A stretch of DNA of 7,139 bases, taken from Elusimicrobiota bacterium. Lineage in GTDB: Bacteria > Ratteibacteria > UBA8468 > B48-G9 > JAFGKM01. A program made the position numbers and the translations under genes. The stretch is from contig JAAYXZ010000134.1 of NCBI GenBank assembly GCA_012515635.1, forward strand, positions 1 through 7,139, read 5' to 3'. This document shows positions 5,901 to 7,139 of the stretch, piece after piece; position 1 is the first letter of the stretch; each line of letters starts with the position of its first letter. A model generated the notes under the pieces. The model was not told where the DNA came from and did no database searches. It saw only the letters and a list, made by a program, of their open reading frames with translations.

Positions 5901-7088
5901 ATGAACAAAGAGTTGATAGCTTTATTCGATTACTGGGAAAAAGAGAAAGGGATAGACAAGGAGTTTTTGCTCTCCGCGCTTGAAAGCGGACTGTTGACCG
6001 TATATCGAAAAAAAGCTAACTTGGACGAAAATATCAGCATAAAGATAGACCCGGAAACAGGAGACCTTCGGTTTCTTGATGAAAAGGGTAAGGTCATCCC
6101 TCCGCCGTCCTTCCCTTGGGAACGCATAATAGCGCAGACAGCGAAACATGTAATTATGCAACGGTTGAAGGAAGCAGAAAAATCAACGGTCTATAATGAA
6201 TTCAGCGATTTGGAAGGGACCATGATAAGCGGCAGGGTTGAACGGTTTGAAGATAACAATATCGTGGTTTCTTTGGGGAAAGCGGAGGCGCTTCTGCCCC
6301 ATTTCCATAAACTGGACAGCGACTACTTCAAAGTAGGGCATCCTATAAATGCTTATATCCTTGAAGTCAGGAAACCTAACAAGGGTATATATCAGATAAT
6401 TCTTTCCAGAACACATCCTGATTTCGTGCGGCGTCTTTTAGAGAAAGAGATTCCCGAGATAGCGGACGGGTCTGTCAATATCAAAGATATTGCGAGGTTT
6501 CCAGGGGACCTGGTAAAAGTCGCTGTCTCCTCCACTCTCCCGAAGATAGACCCTGTCGGAACATGTTTAGGAGAGAAGGCAGGGAGAATAAAGAATATAA
6601 TGCGGGAGTTAAGCGGAGAAAAGGCTGAAATCATACTATGGGACAAAGACATAAGCAAATACATATTAAACTCCTTAAGCCCCGCTAAAGGGAAAAAAGT
6701 CATTCTAAATGAGAAGAAAAAGATAGCCACCGTGATTGTTGAAGACAGCCAAGTATTCCTTGCTGTCGGTAAAAGAGGGCAGAATGTGCGGTTGGCATCA
6801 AAACTTACCGGGTGGGACATAAGAATTATAAGGGAAAGCGAGCATGAAGGACCGGATAAACCCGCCATCTCCGTAATAGAGGGAATTGATGAAAAGATTA
6901 TCACAGAACTGGCAAAGAACGGCTATAATTCAATAAAATCACTTGCAGATGCAGATATTGAGACACTTACAAAGATACCGTCTATTGATGAAGAGACGGC
7001 CGAATTGTTAATCACAAAAGCAAAGCAGTACAGAGAACAACCCAAAAAGGATAATAATGAAAGTAAGAGACCTGGCAAAGAAGTTTAA
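5901..7088 (+). CDS. nusA: Transcription termination/antitermination factor NusA
   Basis: NusA binds RNA polymerase and nascent RNA and modulates pausing, termination and antitermination. The protein is 395 aa from the ATG at 5901, which gives the typical MNKELIALFDYWEKEKGI start. Domains in order are the RNAP-binding N-terminal domain (about 1-103); S1 (about 104-170, EGTMISGRVERFEDNNIVV); KH1 (about 205-265, with DPVGTCLGEKAGRIKNIMREL); KH2 (about 270-312, with FLAVGKRGQNVRLASKLTGW, the strongest NusA signature); and a C-terminal helix-hairpin-helix-like region (about 325-376, IEGIDEKIITELAKNGYNSI), then a charged tail. Its length lies between the B. subtilis type (about 370) and the E. coli type (about 495). 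The KH1 loop reads GEKA where GxxG is usual. It has its own promoter and overlaps infB by 32 nt. The usual upstream rimP is missing. Confidence 0.97.
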   Translation: MNKELIALFDYWEKEKGIDKEFLLSALESGLLTVYRKKANLDENISIKIDPETGDLRFLDEKGKVIPPPSFPWERIIAQTAKHVIMQRLKEAEKSTVYNEFSDLEGTMISGRVERFEDNNIVVSLGKAEALLPHFHKLDSDYFKVGHPINAYILEVRKPNKGIYQIILSRTHPDFVRRLLEKEIPEIADGSVNIKDIARFPGDLVKVAVSSTLPKIDPVGTCLGEKAGRIKNIMRELSGEKAEIILWDKDISKYILNSLSPAKGKKVILNEKKKIATVIVEDSQVFLAVGKRGQNVRLASKLTGWDIRIIRESEHEGPDKPAISVIEGIDEKIITELAKNGYNSIKSLADADIETLTKIPSIDEETAELLITKAKQYREQPKKDNNESKRPGKEV

Positions 7089-7139
7089 AATGCAGGGGAA
7101 GGATTTGCTCTCTCTGCTGGAAAAGGATATTGGGATAAA
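7057..7139 (+). CDS. infB: Translation initiation factor IF-2, N-terminal fragment (cut by window edge)
   Basis: The ATG at 7057 opens a frame that runs off the window after 27 codons and begins MKVRDLAKKFKMQGKDLLSL. This matches the IF2N domain at the start of bacterial IF-2 (MKVRELAKELGV-x-SKELL-like), a small helical domain; the GTPase part lies beyond the edge. AAGG at 7047-7050 is 6 nt upstream. The start sits inside the nusA end (32-nt overlap, different frame), and nusA-infB is a highly conserved gene pair, which supports the call despite the short fragment. Confidence 0.88.
   Translation, partial: MKVRDLAKKFKMQGKDLLSLLEKDIGI

Noticed and set aside
6392..6904. A 170-codon minus-strand frame inside nusA
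   Set aside because: It covers the S1-KH region of nusA, one of the most certain genes here, and has no ribosome site or family features of its own.
1..7139. Mobile elements, CRISPR arrays, tRNA or rRNA genes
   Set aside because: Reading both strands showed no transposase or integrase motifs, no regularly spaced repeats, and no cloverleaf or conserved rRNA segments.

Overview
The window looks like core chromosome from a Gram-negative, probably uncultured bacterium. The DNA is AT-leaning, with many ATA (Ile) and AGA/AGG (Arg) codons, and genes are packed tightly with 4-bp start/stop overlaps. A lipid A kinase (LpxK) implies a lipopolysaccharide outer membrane. Two traits are uncommon in familiar model bacteria: an EndoQ-type repair endonuclease and a GMP synthase ATP-pyrophosphatase with no amidotransferase domain. 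An Omnitrophota-like or similar candidate-phylum lineage would fit, but this is an inference from gene content and not a taxonomic call.

The layout is two divergent transcription units around an intergenic region at about 5666-5900. The leftward (minus-strand) unit covers most of the window. In transcription order it holds an unrecognised 121-aa basic protein (5300-5665), a class II CCA-adding-type tRNA nucleotidyltransferase with an HD domain (3903-5303), a HIT-family nucleotide hydrolase/phosphorylase (3397-3906), an EndoQ-like PHP endonuclease (2174-3406), LpxK (1153-2259), the GMP synthase ATP-PPase subunit (176-1117), and the first 49 codons of a PurF-like class II glutamine amidotransferase (1-147), cut by the window edge. 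Four successive gene pairs overlap by 4, 4, 10 and about 86 nt. The last two junctions have gaps of 35 and 28 nt. This suggests one polycistronic mRNA. An extended -10 promoter (TGG then TATAAT) lies about 40 nt upstream of its first gene.

The rightward unit begins with nusA (5901-7088), followed by the first 27 codons of infB (7057 to the end), which overlaps the nusA end by 32 nt. A near-consensus sigma70 promoter (TTGACT, 17 bp, TAAAAT) lies so close to nusA that the predicted leader is only about 14 nt. The rimP gene usually found before nusA is absent; the divergent operon takes that position.

Functionally the leftward operon mixes tRNA maturation, nucleotide metabolism (HIT, GMP synthase, PurF-like), repair of deaminated bases (EndoQ) and lipid A synthesis. 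The most interesting points are EndoQ, whose known substrates include hypoxanthine and xanthine in DNA, encoded with purine-synthesis genes; the GMP synthase lacking its usual glutaminase beside a class II amidotransferase; the unknown 121-aa gene heading the operon; and a C8/G8 homopolymer in lpxK at a point where the protein departs from family consensus. I found no mobile element, CRISPR array, tRNA or rRNA.
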